DNA of 64,000 nt from Bradyrhizobium sp. MOS003 (GCF_003020125.1 NZ_PYFW01000001.1:248001-312000); one strand, 5' to 3'; positions 50,830-61,009 are shown, counted from the first letter of the stretch. A program made the numbers and translations. The notes: a model not told the origin generated them from the letters alone.

Positions 50830-51600
50830 CTAGCGCAGCACCCCGTCCAGCACCGGCAGTCCCGCGATCACCGCAATCGCGATCAGCGCATAGCAGATCG
50901 CACGAAACACTTTCTCGCTCGCGCGGCCGAACAGCAAGGCGCCGAACGCGACTCCGATCGCGTAGACCGGGCCGACGATCAGCGAGAGCACGAGCGATTC
51001 TCGGCTGATCAGGCCCGTGGTCGCATAGCTGATCAGCGAGAAGAAATCAGACGCGCCGAAGAACAGCACGATATTGGCGCGCGCGACGATCGGTGCGATC
51101 GGGCGGCCGAGCCAATAGCCGACGATCGGCGGGCCGCCGGTCTGCGCAAGGCCGCTGCAGAAGCCCGACAGGCCGCCGATGCCGACCGAGAGCCATGCGT
51201 GGTCCTTGCCGCGATAGCGCCAGCCCGACAGCAGCAGGAGCAGCAGCGCGGCGACGAAGCAGGAGATGATCCAGCGCGTGGTGACGGGTTCGAGCACGCT
51301 GAGGAAATAGGTGCCGACGGGAACGCCGACCAGCGCGCCCAGCACGATCACAGCGGTGGCCTTGCGATCCGCCTTCCGCCATGCATCCGGCAGCAGCGGT
51401 GCGGCCGCGATGAAATCGATCACGAGAAGCAAGGCGGCGACGAGCCGCGGCGCGGCGATGCTGCTCGCCAACGGCATGAAGATCAGCGCGGAGCCGAAGC
51501 CGGAGAAGCCGCGCGCAGTACCGGAAACGAACGCGACGGCGCAGAGCGCCATCGCAATGCTGAGGCTGACGTCCTTCGGAAGGAAGTCCGCAATATTCAT
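50830..51600 (-). CDS. TSUP family (TauE/SafE) membrane permease
   Basis: A 256-residue protein with about eight membrane segments in the two-fold TSUP arrangement. Signature parts are [20 protein letters not shown] near residue 27 and [21 protein letters not shown] near residue 145. Such proteins export sulfite, sulfoacetate or other organic anions. The start is ATG 51598-51600, overlapping the pheT stop (ATGA), so it is translationally coupled to phenylalanyl-tRNA synthetase, an association with no evident functional reason. A longer upstream frame belongs to the pheT shadow. Confidence 0.9.
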   Translation of the reverse strand: MNIADFLPKDVSLSIAMALCAVAFVSGTARGFSGFGSALIFMPLASSIAAPRLVAALLLVIDFIAAAPLLPDAWRKADRKATAVIVLGALVGVPVGTYFLSVLEPVTTRWIISCFVAALLLLLLSGWRYRGKDHAWLSVGIGGLSGFCSGLAQTGGPPIVGYWLGRPIAPIVARANIVLFFGASDFFSLISYATTGLISRESLVLSLIVGPVYAIGVAFGALLFGRASEKVFRAICYALIAIAVIAGLPVLDGVLR

Positions 51601-54005
51601 CCCCGCAGCATGCCGCCGGTCTTCTTCGTGACCTCGGCCACGATCTTCGCAGCGACGGCCTCGATCTCCTGATCGGTCAGCGTCTTCTCGCGCGGCTGGA
51701 TCGTCACGGCGATGCCGATCGACTTCTTGCCGTCGTCGATGCCCTTGCCTTCGTAGACGTCGAACACGTTCACGCCGGTGATCAGCTTCTTGTCGACGCC
51801 CTGCGCGGCCCGCACGATGTCGCCGGCCTTCACGCCGCGATCGACGATGAAGGCGAAGTCGCGCGTGACAGGCTGGAATGCGGAGAGCTCGATCACGGGC
51901 TTGGCGCGGGTCGGCTTCTTCTTCGCCTCGGGGATGCGGTCGAGGATCACCTCGAACACGACAAGCGGACCATCGGCGCCGAGCGCCTCGAGCGCTCCGG
52001 GATGCACCTCGCCGAAATGGCCGAGCACGTTCTGCGGCCCGATCTGGATCGTGCCGGAACGGCCCGGATGCAGCCAAGCCGGTCCACCTGCGACGATCTG
52101 CAGCGCCTGCATCGGCGCACCGGCGGCTGCCAGCACGGCCAGCGCATCGGCCTTGGCGTCGAACACATCGGCCTGAGCCGAGCCCGACCAATGCCGCCCC
52201 AGACCTTCCGAGGAGGCAAAGCCGCGACGCACGCCGCTTGCGGCGATGAACTGGTCCTGCGGGCGGTCGCCCTTGAAAATTTGTCCGACCTCGAACAGTG
52301 CGACATCGCTGACGCCACGATTGGCGTTGGCTTGTGCGGCCGCGATCAGGCCCGCGAGCAGCGTCGGGCGCATGTCGGAGAGATCCGCCGCGATCGGGTT
52401 GGCGACTTCGAGCTCACGCTGGCCGCCGCCGAACAGCTTTGCCGCGGACTTCGTAATGAACGACCAGGTCACCGCCTCGATGACGCCGCGGCTTGCGAGC
52501 GCGCGCCTGGCGCGCCGGGTTCGCTGCTGAAGCGGCGTCAGCACCGGCTTGCGCGCGTCCTCGCCCCGCTCGAACGGCGTCATCGGCACCTTGTCGACGC
52601 CAAAGATGCGGACGATCTCCTCGACGATGTCGGCCTTGCCGTGCACGTCGGAGCGCCACGAGGGCACCGCGACCTTCACCACCGGGCCGGGGCCCGCCAT
52701 CATGAAGCCGAGATGCGTCAGGATGCGCTTCATCTCCGGCTGCTGCACCTCGATGCCGGACAGGCGCTTGACCTCGGTGACGGGGAAATCGATCACGCGG
52801 TCCTCGCCGAAGGCCTTGCCGGCCACGACGGTCTCGGACGGCGTGCCGCCGCACATCTCCATGACGAGCTTGGTCGCCAGCTCCAGCCCCGGCACCATGA
52901 AGGCCGGATCGACGCCGCGCTCGAAGCGGTAGCGCGCGTCCGAATTGATGCCGAGCTTGCGGCCGGTCTGGGCGATGTTGATCTCGTTCCACAGCGCCGA
53001 TTCGATCAGCACGTCGGTGGTGTTTTCATCGCAGCCCGAGGCCTCGCCGCCCATGATGCCGGCGAGCGATTCGACGCCGTGCTCGTCCGCGATCACGCAA
53101 ACCGCGGGATCGAGATTGTAGGTGCGGCCGTCGAGCGCGAGCAGCGTCTCGCCGTCACGCGCGCGGCGCACGACGAGATTGCCCTTGACCTTCTTGGCGT
53201 CGAACACGTGCAGCGGACGCGCGCGGTCGTAGGTCATGAAGTTGGTGATGTCGACCAGCGCGTTGATTGGGCGCAGCCCGATCGCGGTCAGCCGCTTCTG
53301 CAGCCATTCCGGCGACGGGCCGTTCTTGACGCCACGCACGAGACGCATCGCAAATCCCGGACACAGCGTGGCGTCTTCGACCGTGACCTGCACGGGACAA
53401 GGGAATTCGCCCTTGATCGGCTTGATGGTCGGGTCCTTGAATTTTCCCATGTCGGCGGCGGCGAGGTCGCGCGCGATGCCGTGCACGCCTGTGCAGTCCT
53501 GCCGATTGGGCGTCAGATTGATCTCGACCACGGGATCGCCGAGGCCGGCCCATTCGGCGTAAGCAGCGCCGATCGGCGCGTCCGCCGGCAATTCCATGAT
53601 GCCGTCATGGTCGTTGGAGATCTGCAGCTCGGCCGCCGAACACAGCATGCCGCGGCTCTCGACGCCGCGGATGGTGCCCACACCAAGCGTGATGTCCTTG
53701 CCGGGAATGTAGGTGCCGGGCGGCGAGAACACGCTGACGAGACCGCTGCGCGCATTCGGCGCGCCGCACACGACCTGCACCGGCGCAGCGCCGTTGCCGG
53801 TATCGACCATGCAGACGCGCAGGCGATCAGCATTCGGATGCTGCTCGGCCGAGATGACCTTCGCAATGGTGAACGGCTTCAGCGCCTTCGCCTTGTCCTC
53901 GATGTTCTCGACCTCGAGCCCGATCATGGTGAGCTTCTCGGCGAGCGTGTCGAGCGGTTCGTCGGTCGCGAGATGATCCTTCAGCCAGGAGAGGGTGAAT
54001 TTCAC
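51597..54005 (-). CDS. pheT: Phenylalanyl-tRNA synthetase beta subunit
   Basis: The 802-residue beta chain of the alpha2-beta2 enzyme. Domains in order: N-terminal part with tRNA-binding EMAP-like fold ([20 protein letters not shown], about 47-66), B3/4 editing region, B5 ([18 protein letters not shown]), a catalytic-like core, and the C-terminal ferredoxin-fold anticodon-binding domain ([16 protein letters not shown] to the end). Length is normal. It overlaps pheS by four bases at its start and the TauE-like gene by four bases at its end. Confidence 0.98.
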   Translation of the reverse strand: MKFTLSWLKDHLATDEPLDTLAEKLTMIGLEVENIEDKAKALKPFTIAKVISAEQHPNADRLRVCMVDTGNGAAPVQVVCGAPNARSGLVSVFSPPGTYIPGKDITLGVGTIRGVESRGMLCSAAELQISNDHDGIMELPADAPIGAAYAEWAGLGDPVVEINLTPNRQDCTGVHGIARDLAAADMGKFKDPTIKPIKGEFPCPVQVTVEDATLCPGFAMRLVRGVKNGPSPEWLQKRLTAIGLRPINALVDITNFMTYDRARPLHVFDAKKVKGNLVVRRARDGETLLALDGRTYNLDPAVCVIADEHGVESLAGIMGGEASGCDENTTDVLIESALWNEINIAQTGRKLGINSDARYRFERGVDPAFMVPGLELATKLVMEMCGGTPSETVVAGKAFGEDRVIDFPVTEVKRLSGIEVQQPEMKRILTHLGFMMAGPGPVVKVAVPSWRSDVHGKADIVEEIVRIFGVDKVPMTPFERGEDARKPVLTPLQQRTRRARRALASRGVIEAVTWSFITKSAAKLFGGGQRELEVANPIAADLSDMRPTLLAGLIAAAQANANRGVSDVALFEVGQIFKGDRPQDQFIAASGVRRGFASSEGLGRHWSGSAQADVFDAKADALAVLAAAGAPMQALQIVAGGPAWLHPGRSGTIQIGPQNVLGHFGEVHPGALEALGADGPLVVFEVILDRIPEAKKKPTRAKPVIELSAFQPVTRDFAFIVDRGVKAGDIVRAAQGVDKKLITGVNVFDVYEGKGIDDGKKSIGIAVTIQPREKTLTDQEIEAVAAKIVAEVTKKTGGMLRG

Positions 54006-55084
54006 GAGCTAAGCCCTCCGGCAAGCGTTGGCACTTCGAGCGGCTTGAAGCCGTAATGGGACAGCCAGCGGACGTCGCTGTCGAACAGCTGACGGAGGTC
54101 GGCGATGCCGTATTTCAGCATGGCGATGCGGTCGATGCCCATGCCCCAGGCGAAGCCCTGGTACTCGTCGGGATCGATGCCGCAGGCGCGCAGCACGTTC
54201 GGATGCACCATGCCGCAGCCGAGAATTTCGAGCCAGTCCTCGCCCTCGCCGAAGCGGATCTCGCCCTTGTCGCGGCGGCACTGGATGTCGACCTCCAGCG
54301 ACGGCTCGGTGAACGGGAAGAACGACGGGCGGAAGCGCATGCTGATGTGGTCGACCTCGAAGAACGCCTTGCAGAACTCGTGCAGGATCCACTTGAGGTG
54401 GCCGAGATGCGAGGTCTTGTCGATGACGAGGCCTTCGACCTGGTGGAATTGCGGGGTGTGGGTCGCGTCCGAATCGATCCGATAGGTGCGGCCCGGGCAG
54501 ATCACGCGGATCGGCGGCTTCTGGCTCAGCATGGTACGCACCTGCACCGGCGAGGTGTGGGTTCGCAGCAGCATGCGCGAGCCGTCCTCCTTCGGGTGGA
54601 AGAAGAAGGTGTCGTGCATCTCGCGCGCCGGATGGCCTTCCGGGAAGTTCAGCTTGGTGAAGTTGTAATCGTCGGTCTCGATGTCGGGGCCTTCGGCCAC
54701 CGAGAATCCCATGTCGGCGAAGATCGTGGTCAGTTCGTCCCAGACCTGGCTCAGCGGATGGATGCGGCCGGCTTCCGTCGGCGCATCGCGTAGCGGCAGC
54801 GTGACGTCGACGGTCTCGGACGCGAGACGCGCATCGAGCGCCGCCGATTTCAGCACGTCGCGCCGTGCAGCGAGCGCCGCGGTGACCTCGTCCTTGGCCT
54901 GGTTGATCGCCGCGCCCTGCGTCTTGCGCTCGTCCGGCGACATCTTGCCGAGCGTTGCCAGCAGCGCGGAAATCGAGCCCTTCTTGCCGAGGGCTGCGAC
55001 ACGCACGACTTCGAGCGCGGCCTCGTTGGCAGCGGCGGCGATGTCGGCGATGATCTGGGCTTGGAGCTGGGCAAGATCGGTCAT
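54002..55084 (-). CDS. pheS: Phenylalanyl-tRNA synthetase alpha subunit
   Basis: The 360-residue catalytic alpha chain. An N-terminal coiled coil (about residues 1-95) precedes the class II core: motif 1 region [19 protein letters not shown], motif 2 [15 protein letters not shown] with [20 protein letters not shown], and motif 3 [14 protein letters not shown]. The ribosomal protein gene rplT lies 214 bases upstream on the same strand, separated by a hairpin-forming repeat. It is coupled to pheT. Confidence 0.98.
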   Translation of the reverse strand: MTDLAQLQAQIIADIAAAANEAALEVVRVAALGKKGSISALLATLGKMSPDERKTQGAAINQAKDEVTAALAARRDVLKSAALDARLASETVDVTLPLRDAPTEAGRIHPLSQVWDELTTIFADMGFSVAEGPDIETDDYNFTKLNFPEGHPAREMHDTFFFHPKEDGSRMLLRTHTSPVQVRTMLSQKPPIRVICPGRTYRIDSDATHTPQFHQVEGLVIDKTSHLGHLKWILHEFCKAFFEVDHISMRFRPSFFPFTEPSLEVDIQCRRDKGEIRFGEGEDWLEILGCGMVHPNVLRACGIDPDEYQGFAWGMGIDRIAMLKYGIADLRQLFDSDVRWLSHYGFKPLEVPTLAGGLSS

Positions 55085-55187
55085 GGCAATCCCTTTTGGC
55101 CAGGATGCTGAGCCGATGATCCTAGCCCGTCACACCCGGCATTACGCCGGGCTTCCACGTCGGAGAAGTGTTTGCGCGAGAGATGAA

Positions 55188-55229
55188 GGCCGGGGCAGTC
55201 GGGCGCGGTAACGCGCCTCTGCCCGGGCC
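55188..55229. repeat. Hairpin element between rplT and pheS
   Basis: GGCCGGGGCAG (55188-55198) pairs imperfectly with CTGCCCGGGCC (55219-55229) around GCGCGGTAACGCGC. A smaller CCCGGCATTACGCCGGG palindrome lies at 55135-55151. Together they could end or attenuate the rpmI-rplT message before pheST. Confidence 0.6.
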
Positions 55230-55298
55230 ATCACAAGAGGAAGGCTACGCAGAGCACAGTGCAGGACGGCTCACGCCGCCAGCACAGCTCCGGCCGCA

Positions 55299-55658
55299 TT
55301 ACGCCGCGAGGGCGGCCTTGGCCTTCTCGGCGATCGCCTGGAACGCCGCGGGCTCGCTGATCGCGAGATCCGACAGCACCTTGCGGTCAACGGTGACCCC
55401 GGACTTGGCCATGCCGTCGATAAATCGGCTATAGGTCAGGCCGAACGGACGCACGGCAGCGTTGATGCGCTGGATCCACAGTGCGCGGAAGGTCCGCTTC
55501 TTGCGCTTGCGATCACGGAACGCGTACTGCTGGGCCTTCTCCACGGCCGGCTTGGCGGCGCGGATGGTGTTCTTGCGGCGGCCGTAGAAGCCCTTGGCGG
55601 CCTTGTAGACTTTCTTGTGCTTGGCGTGGGCGGTCACACCGCGTTTGACGCGAGACAT
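55299..55658 (-). CDS. rplT: 50S ribosomal protein L20
   Basis: A 119-residue basic protein starting [30 protein letters not shown], the invariant L20 beginning (residues 1-30), with [21 protein letters not shown] in the middle. It is an early 50S assembly protein and in E. coli represses its own operon. It follows rpmI by 80 bases on the minus strand. Confidence 0.98.
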   Translation of the reverse strand: MSRVKRGVTAHAKHKKVYKAAKGFYGRRKNTIRAAKPAVEKAQQYAFRDRKRKKRTFRALWIQRINAAVRPFGLTYSRFIDGMAKSGVTVDRKVLSDLAISEPAAFQAIAEKAKAALAA

Positions 55659-55738
55659 GACGAAATCCTTCAGAGATGACTTTGGTTATCGGATTGCCGC
55701 GCAAAAGGCGGCACGGTTGGCAATGATCGTGGACGCGA

Positions 55739-55939
55739 TCAGGCGTTCGGCAAGAAGTACTTCTTGACGTTGTCGCCGTCGGTCTTGAACAGCACCGCGG
55801 TGCCGCGCAGCTGACGGATCTGCTTCTTCGTCCGCTTGATCATGCCGTGACGCTTGCCGCGATGGGCGAACATCACTTTGCCGGTGGCAGTCACCTTGAA
55901 GCGCTTTTTAGCGCCCGACTTGGTCTTCAGCTTGGGCAT
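55739..55939 (-). CDS. rpmI: 50S ribosomal protein L35
   Basis: A 66-residue basic protein, [22 protein letters not shown] at the start and KKYFLPNA at the end, which is standard L35. The normal gene order infC-rpmI-rplT is kept, but infC lies 740 bases upstream beyond an opposing gene and a terminator, so rpmI probably has its own promoter in 55940-56210. No promoter was convincing to me there. Confidence 0.98.
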   Translation of the reverse strand: MPKLKTKSGAKKRFKVTATGKVMFAHRGKRHGMIKRTKKQIRQLRGTAVLFKTDGDNVKKYFLPNA

Positions 55940-56211
55940 TTGGCTCTCCTAATGGCGCAGGGATCCGCCCGCGAAGGCGGCTGGCCGTCAAAAATGCTCG
56001 TTAGAGCGTTGATTGTGCTCAAGTTTTGCGAACAAGCGCGAAACCCGCACGGACACCGCCACGGCAGCCCTTAATCAGCCGGGCGATGAAGGCCGGGCTT
56101 ATGACAGAGAACGGGCGAATTGGCAACGATGAACCGGCGGAACCTACCGGCCGACTATTCGGTGCTGGTACACACATATGTCCAAGCAGTGTCGCCCGGA
56201 GCAGGACCAAG

Positions 56212-56616
56212 ATGGCCCATTTGTCCCAAACGCCTTTCTTTTTGACTGATTTCGCCCGCCCGCGCCGTCTGGCGCTGCTTGCCATACTTGCCACAGCCGC
56301 ACTGCCATCCACCGCCGATGCCCGCGCCGGCGGTTATGACGGCATCTGGAATGTCACCTTCGCCACCACCCGGGGCAATTGCAGCTCCGGCTATAGCGTC
56401 CCCTTCACGGTGACGGGCAGCCGTGTCTCCTCCGCGGGCGGCGGCCGGGTCTCCGGCACGGTCAAGCGCGGCGGTGCAGTGGCGGTCCATGTCTCGGTCG
56501 GGGCCTCCCATGCCAGCGGCGGCGGCCGGCTCGCCGGCGTGAATGGCACCGGCTCGTGGAAGGGCATCATTTCCGGCGACCAGTGCAGCGGCACCTGGCA
56601 GGCGACGAGGACCTGA
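56212..56616 (+). CDS. Hypothetical small secreted protein inside the infC-rpmI interval
   Basis: ATG 56212 gives 134 residues. A signal peptide with a twin-arginine-like RPRRLALLAILATAALPSTADA ends near residue 37. The mature part is Gly/Ser-rich with beta-strand character (YDGIWNVTFATTRGNCSSGYSVPFTV) and ends in WKGIISGDQCSGTWQATRT; two cysteines could form a disulfide. The pattern of IWNVT...GSWKG...SGTW recalls secreted lipocalin-like repeats seen in rhizobia, but I cannot assign a family. It runs against infC and rpmI and shares a bidirectional hairpin with infC. Confidence 0.75.
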   Translation: MAHLSQTPFFLTDFARPRRLALLAILATAALPSTADARAGGYDGIWNVTFATTRGNCSSGYSVPFTVTGSRVSSAGGGRVSGTVKRGGAVAVHVSVGASHASGGGRLAGVNGTGSWKGIISGDQCSGTWQATRT

Positions 56617-56621
56617 ACAAA

Positions 56622-56653
56622 AACGGCCCGCCGGATCATCCGGACGGGCCGTT
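56622..56653. terminator. Bidirectional intrinsic terminator between the secreted-protein gene and infC
   Basis: AACGGCCCG (56622-56630) pairs with CGGGCCGTT (56645-56653), and CCGGAT/ATCCGG continues the stem with a one-base bulge. Read from infC (minus strand) the hairpin is followed by TTTTTGTTC, a good U-tract. Read from the plus strand it follows the stop of the secreted-protein gene. Confidence 0.82.
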
Positions 56654-56679
56654 GAAATCTCTATCTTAAAAAGCCGGCG

Positions 56680-57219
56680 TCAGCGCGGCGCCAGCACCAT
56701 GACGACCTGACGGCCCTCGAACCTGGCGTCCTGCTCGACCTTGGCGAGCTCGGCGACGTCGGTCTTGATCTTGTCCAGAAGCTTGGTGCCGATCTCCTGG
56801 TGCGCCATTTCGCGGCCACGATAACGCAGGGTGATCTTGACCTTGTCACCCTCTTCGAAGAATCGCTGCATCGCGCGCATCTTAACTTCGTAATCGTGGT
56901 CGTCGATCATCGGGCGGAGCTTGATCTCCTTGATCTCGACGATCTTCTGCCGCTTGCGGGCTTCGGCGGCTTTCTTCTGGGCGGAATACTTATATTTCCC
57001 GTAGTCCATGATCTTGCAGACGGGAGGGCTGACGTTCGGCGAGATCTCGACCAGATCCATGCCGGCTTCCTGGGCCATGCGGATAGCCGCAACGGTCTCG
57101 ACGGTGCCTTTGTTGTCACCCGCCTGATCGATCAGCTGGATCTGCGCATTGCGGATATCATCATTGATGCGCGGCCCGTCTTTGCTGGCAACGGGCGGGG
57201 CTTTATTGGGACGGCGAAT
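56680..57219 (-). CDS. infC: Translation initiation factor IF-3 (ATT start)
   Basis: IF-3 binds the 30S subunit and checks the start codon. The protein homology begins at [19 protein letters not shown], and the codon just before it is ATT (57217-57219), with GGAG eight bases upstream. Initiation there gives 179 residues, the normal IF-3 length. No ATG or GTG fits; a longer frame from 57285 would add 22 unrelated residues. AUU starts are the known basis of infC autoregulation in E. coli. N-terminal ([14 protein letters not shown]) and C-terminal ([22 protein letters not shown]) domains are complete. Confidence 0.95.
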   Translation of the reverse strand: MRRPNKAPPVASKDGPRINDDIRNAQIQLIDQAGDNKGTVETVAAIRMAQEAGMDLVEISPNVSPPVCKIMDYGKYKYSAQKKAAEARKRQKIVEIKEIKLRPMIDDHDYEVKMRAMQRFFEEGDKVKITLRYRGREMAHQEIGTKLLDKIKTDVAELAKVEQDARFEGRQVVMVLAPR

Positions 57220-57231
57220 GGGTTGTTCTCC
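57217..57231 (-). promoter_or_regulatory. infC initiation region: ATT start with GGAG site
   Basis: On the minus strand GGAG (57231-57228) lies eight bases before ATT (57219-57217). The rare start codon allows IF-3 to discriminate against its own message when abundant. This decides the infC start. Confidence 0.85.
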
Positions 57232-57465
57232 AAAGTTGTGAAAGAGGCGGCTATTTTGCAGGAAGATGTGTTTGCCGGCAAGCAATTCGCTCGTGCGAGA
57301 AACGAAAAACCCTCAAATGCGAGGCATTTCGGTCACGCCTGGGCACGCTGACCGACATAGACACCTTGCTTCCGTTCCGCAAGCGTCCCAAAGGGACAAT
57401 GCCGGTCTCCGGCGCTGCGGAATACGACCCGACAGGCCAAACCGCGCAGCCAGGGTAAACGTTCC

Positions 57466-58254
57466 ATGACCCATGCAATTGCCGAAGCCGTGCTCGACTT
57501 CATCGATGTGGGCGAGGGCCCGTCAGCACGCAGCATCGCGGTGCGCAGCCGGCGCGGGCAGGGGCCCGGGCTGGTCTGGCTCGGCGGATTCAAATCGGAC
57601 ATGCAGGGCAGCAAGGCCCTGGCATTGGACGCTTGGGCTCGGGATCACGGCCGCGCCATGGTCCGGCTCGACTATTCCGGTCATGGCGAATCCGGCGGCG
57701 ATTTCGCCGACGGAACCATCGGACGCTGGCTGGAGGAGTGCGTGGCGGTGTTCGAACGCTTCTGCGACGGGCCGCAGGTCCTGATCGGCTCTTCCATGGG
57801 CGGCTGGATGGCGCTGCTGCTCGCGCGGGAAATCAAGAAGCGTTCCGGCGCGGCCTCGCTTGCCGGGCTCGTGCTGATCGCGCCTGCGCCTGATTTCACG
57901 GAAGAGCTGATGTGGAAGAATTTTCCCGCCGCGGTGAAGCAGGAGATCGAGGCCAAAGGTGTCTGGATGCGTCCGTCAGAGTATGGCGACGGCTCGCCCT
58001 ATCCGATCACGCGGAACCTGATCGAGGAGGGCCGCAACCATCTCGTGCTCGGCAGCGCCATCGATCTCGGCTGCCCGGTCCGCATCCTGCAGGGCGCGAA
58101 GGATCCTGATGTGCCCTGGCAGCACGCGTTCGCGCTGACGCATCGCCTGCCGGCCGACGACGTCGTGCTGACCATGATCCAGGACGGCGACCACCGCCTT
58201 TCCCGCCCGCAGGACATCGCCCGCATTCTTGCCGCGGTCGCCGAGATCGGGTGA
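57466..58254 (+). CDS. Alpha/beta hydrolase
   Basis: A 262-residue soluble alpha/beta hydrolase. The nucleophile elbow is GSSMGG with Ser near residue 109, the acid probably Asp in LQGAKDPDVPW, and the His in IQDGDHRLSRP near residue 244. An early VWLGGFKSDMQGSKA supplies the oxyanion loop. The arrangement resembles ABHD10/palmitoyl-thioesterase-like hydrolases of alphaproteobacteria, but the substrate is unknown. It is divergent from infC across about 246 bases. Confidence 0.9.
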   Translation: MTHAIAEAVLDFIDVGEGPSARSIAVRSRRGQGPGLVWLGGFKSDMQGSKALALDAWARDHGRAMVRLDYSGHGESGGDFADGTIGRWLEECVAVFERFCDGPQVLIGSSMGGWMALLLAREIKKRSGAASLAGLVLIAPAPDFTEELMWKNFPAAVKQEIEAKGVWMRPSEYGDGSPYPITRNLIEEGRNHLVLGSAIDLGCPVRILQGAKDPDVPWQHAFALTHRLPADDVVLTMIQDGDHRLSRPQDIARILAAVAEIG

Positions 58255-58273
58255 AGTGTCTTCTAACAGCAGC

Positions 58274-58374
58274 TGTCATCGCCCGACTTGATCGGGCGAT
58301 CCAGTATTCCACCAGCGGTCTTGATTGAACCGAAAGGCCGCGGCGTACTGGATGCGCCCTCGCAGGGCATGACG
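58274..58374. repeat. Palindromic intergenic repeat (GTCATCGCCCG type)
   Basis: GTCATCGCCCGACTTGATCGGGCGATCCAGTA-like left arm (58274-58305, internal CGCCCG/CGGGCG hairpin) faces TACTGGATGCGCCC and GGGCATGAC on the right. It lies between the hydrolase and the SnoaL-like gene. The right arm is degenerate. Confidence 0.65.
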
Positions 58375-58398
58375 GAAAATGAAATAGGGGAAACGCCG

Positions 58399-58866
58399 AT
58401 GACCACCACCGCCATGCTGCGTGCCTTCTGCGACGCTGTCGAGCAGCGCAACGGCAAAGCATTCGCCGAGCTGTTTACCGAGGACGGCGTCTATCACGAC
58501 GTGTTCTACGGAGCCTTTGCGGGCCGCGCCAGAATCGCGGCGATGGTCGACGACTGGTTCTATCGCACGGCGACCGATTTCCGCTGGGACATGCACGATC
58601 CCGTCACCGACGGCACCACGCTCTATGCGCGCTACACCTTCAGCTATCGTTCGACCCTGCTGGAAGCTGGCGGCGCGCGGGCGATGTTCGAGGGCGTTGC
58701 GATCATGACGCTGCGTGAGGGCAGGATCGTGAGCTATCACGAGGTCGCCAATACCGCGCCGGCGTTCGTCGACCTGAAGTTCGCGCCTGAAAGAATTGCG
58801 AAGATCGTCGCCAAGCAGGGCGCCGAGCTGAAGGCGCGGCCGGAGATGCAGCGGCATCTGGCGTAG
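58399..58866 (+). CDS. SnoaL-like/NTF2-fold protein
   Basis: A 155-residue protein with the NTF2 cone fold: LRAFCDAVEQRNGKAFAELF as the first helices, EDGVYHDVFYGAFAGRARIAAMVDDWF, and the sheet ending EGVAIMTLREGRIVSYHEVAN. Such proteins are small-molecule isomerases, cyclases or binding domains; the activity here is unknown. ATG 58399 follows GGGGAAAC; the upstream in-frame 37 codons lie in the palindromic repeat and are not coding. Confidence 0.88.
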   Translation: MTTTAMLRAFCDAVEQRNGKAFAELFTEDGVYHDVFYGAFAGRARIAAMVDDWFYRTATDFRWDMHDPVTDGTTLYARYTFSYRSTLLEAGGARAMFEGVAIMTLREGRIVSYHEVANTAPAFVDLKFAPERIAKIVAKQGAELKARPEMQRHLA

Positions 58867-58875
58867 GTCTCTCCT

Positions 58876-58987
58876 CTCGTCATTCCGGGGCGCGCCACTT
58901 GGCGCGAACCCGGAATCCATTCATCAGCAAACTCTGCCGCTCGATGGATTCCGGGCTCGCGACTTCGTCGCGCCCCGGAATGACGAG
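58876..58987. repeat. Palindromic intergenic repeat (CTCGTCATTCCGGGGCGCG type)
   Basis: CTCGTCATTCCGGGGCGCG (58876-58894) and CGCCCCGGAATGACGAG (58971-58987) are nearly perfect inverted ends; GAACCCGGAATCCAT and ATGGATTCCGGGCTCG form the inner arms. It lies between convergent genes and could form a very long hairpin on either transcript. Confidence 0.85.
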
Positions 58988-58997
58988 GGGAGCGTTC

Positions 58998-59795
58998 CTA
59001 TCGCTTCGACGGATTGGCCATCGGCTTGCGCTGCGCCAGCGCAGCAACTGTCGCGGTGCCGATCGGGCCCTGTTCGTCATAGAGCCAGCATTCGCCGATA
59101 GCGACGCCGTCGGTGGCGTGGTGGTTCACCACCTCGAATCCGATCCAGTTCGTCACCGGCAGGCGGTGCAGATAGATCGTCACGTCACTGTTGATGTAGC
59201 CGAGCCCGTTGTCGCCGGCATTGGCAAACGGGCTGGCGAAATCGGCGCCGGTGGCGACGTGGACGAACGGCGTCATCGGCACGCCCGCGACGAGCTCGCG
59301 CACCTCGCTCATCCAGAGCTTTCGCGGACCGAGCGAGCCCATGTGACCGACAATGGGGCGCGTCGTCCATTTGCCGTTCATGCCGAGCCTGGGATCGGTG
59401 GGTCTTGGAATGTCGGCCGGCTTCGGCACGTCCCAGTTTGGCGGCGACCAGACATTGCCGTCAGGATTCTGCGTCTTGCGCAGCAGCTGGCACGAGGCGC
59501 GCGCCATGCTGACACCGCCGGAGACGAACTCCGCCTCGACCACGCGGATGCGCAACCCGTCGCGCACGAGGCGTGTCGTCACCTCGATCGGCTTGTCGAT
59601 GGTCGGCAGCCGAAACATGTCGACGGTCAGCCGCGCCGGCATCAATTCGGGACCGGAGTGGCGCTCCTCGATGGCGAAGCCGAGCAGCCCGACGACGACG
59701 CGTCCGTGCAGCGATTTCGGATCCCACGGACCGTTGGCGGCTTCCGTCGGATGGAATGTGTCACCGTCGCGGGTGAAGAAAGGCAGGTTTGTCAT
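58998..59795 (-). CDS. TesB-like acyl-CoA thioesterase domain protein
   Basis: A 265-residue protein that looks like a double hot-dog thioesterase (4HBT_3/TesB-like). ATG 59793-59795 (MTNLPFFTRDGDTFHP) is the likely start. Signature parts are SLHGRVVVGLLGFAIE near residue 30, ARLTVDMFRLPTIDKPIEVTT and, in the second half, NSDVTIYLHRLPVTNWIGFE with a late GECWLYDEQGPIGTATVAALAQ. It probably hydrolyses acyl-CoA; chain specificity is unknown. It is the last gene of a minus-strand run GST-queG-thioesterase. Confidence 0.85.
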   Translation of the reverse strand: MTNLPFFTRDGDTFHPTEAANGPWDPKSLHGRVVVGLLGFAIEERHSGPELMPARLTVDMFRLPTIDKPIEVTTRLVRDGLRIRVVEAEFVSGGVSMARASCQLLRKTQNPDGNVWSPPNWDVPKPADIPRPTDPRLGMNGKWTTRPIVGHMGSLGPRKLWMSEVRELVAGVPMTPFVHVATGADFASPFANAGDNGLGYINSDVTIYLHRLPVTNWIGFEVVNHHATDGVAIGECWLYDEQGPIGTATVAALAQRKPMANPSKR

Positions 59796-59827
59796 GGCGC
59801 GCGACTTTGCGGGAACGCGCGGGGAAA

Positions 59828-61009
59828 TCAAGTCCAGGAAGCGGCCTGCCACTCCTCACGAACACTCTCGTCGCGCTCGCTCGCGGCGGCGTTCGTCTTG
59901 ATCGCCACGAACTCCTCTCGCGACACCAACTGCCGCAGCGCCCACACCGCAGCGCCGCGCACCAGCGGACTTGCGTCGTCGAGCAATCGCCGCGCCTCCA
60001 CCGCTAGTCCCATGTCACCGGAGTTGCCGATCGCAATCAGCACGTTCCGCAAGAAGCGGTCGCGGCCGATGCGCTTGACCGGCGACTTCGTGAACAGCGC
60101 GCGGAACGCGGCGTCGTCGAGGCGTGCGAGTTCGGCAAGATCAGGCGCGCGCAGCTCGTCGCGTGCGGCAAGCTTGGCCTCGCGTCCCTCCTGCGCGAAC
60201 TTGTTCCAGGGGCACGCCGCGAGGCAATCGTCGCAGCCGTAAATGCGATTGCCGATCGCTTTGCGGAATTCGTGTGGGATCGGTCCCTTGTTCTCGATGG
60301 TGAGATAGGAAATGCAGCGCCGCGCATCGAGCTTGTAGGGCGCGGGAAATGCCGACGTCGGGCAAATGTCGAGACAGGCTTGGCACGAGCCGCAATGATC
60401 GATCTCGGCATCGTCACGCGGCAAATCCAGCGTGGTGTAGATCGCGCCGAGAAACAGCCACGAGCCGAATTCGCGCGAGACGAGATTGGTATGCTTGCCC
60501 TGCCAGCCGAGACCCGCGGTCTGCGCCAGCGGCTTCTCCATCACCGCGGCGGTGTCGACGAACACCTTGACGTCCGACGGCGCGGTTGCGACCAGCCAGC
60601 GCGCCAGCGCCTTCAGCCGCTTCTTGATGACGTCGTGATAGTCGTCGCCCCGCGCATAGACCGAGATCGCCGCGCGCGTGCGCTGCTCGAGAATTGCGAG
60701 CGGATCGGAATCGGGGCCGTAATTGACGCCGAGCATGATCACGCTGCGCACATCGCTCCACAGGCCGCGCGGATCGACGCGACGCTCCGGCTGCGCGGCC
60801 AGCCAATCCATGTCGCCATGGCCGCCCGACGCGATGAATTCGAGGAAATACTTTCCGGCGCTCTCGATCGTGCCCGGCGCGGTGATGCCGATGCAGTCGA
60901 AGCCGAGCGCCCGCGCCTCGCGCGTGAGCGCCGCCTTCAGTTCAGCCGGATCGGAGTTCAGAAATCCAGGTCCACGTAGGTCCGTGACGCCGGCACGCCG
61001 GCCAGCCAT
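59828..61009 (-). CDS. queG: Epoxyqueuosine reductase
   Basis: Cobalamin and 4Fe-4S enzyme for the last step of queuosine formation in tRNA. Two cluster motifs are seen, [12 protein letters not shown] and [10 protein letters not shown], with [15 protein letters not shown] and the [22 protein letters not shown] segment typical of QueG, and a HEAT-repeat C-terminus. I use ATG 61007-61009 ([13 protein letters not shown], 393 residues), which overlaps the end of the GST gene by 52 bases; family similarity starts only near [10 protein letters not shown], so a start nearer 60961 (CTG) is possible. Confidence 0.93.
   Translation of the reverse strand: MAGRRAGVTDLRGPGFLNSDPAELKAALTREARALGFDCIGITAPGTIESAGKYFLEFIASGGHGDMDWLAAQPERRVDPRGLWSDVRSVIMLGVNYGPDSDPLAILEQRTRAAISVYARGDDYHDVIKKRLKALARWLVATAPSDVKVFVDTAAVMEKPLAQTAGLGWQGKHTNLVSREFGSWLFLGAIYTTLDLPRDDAEIDHCGSCQACLDICPTSAFPAPYKLDARRCISYLTIENKGPIPHEFRKAIGNRIYGCDDCLAACPWNKFAQEGREAKLAARDELRAPDLAELARLDDAAFRALFTKSPVKRIGRDRFLRNVLIAIGNSGDMGLAVEARRLLDDASPLVRGAAVWALRQLVSREEFVAIKTNAAASERDESVREEWQAASWT

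Noticed and set aside
52002..54056. 684-codon open frame antisense to pheT
   Set aside because: Shadow frame opposite an unambiguous pheT.
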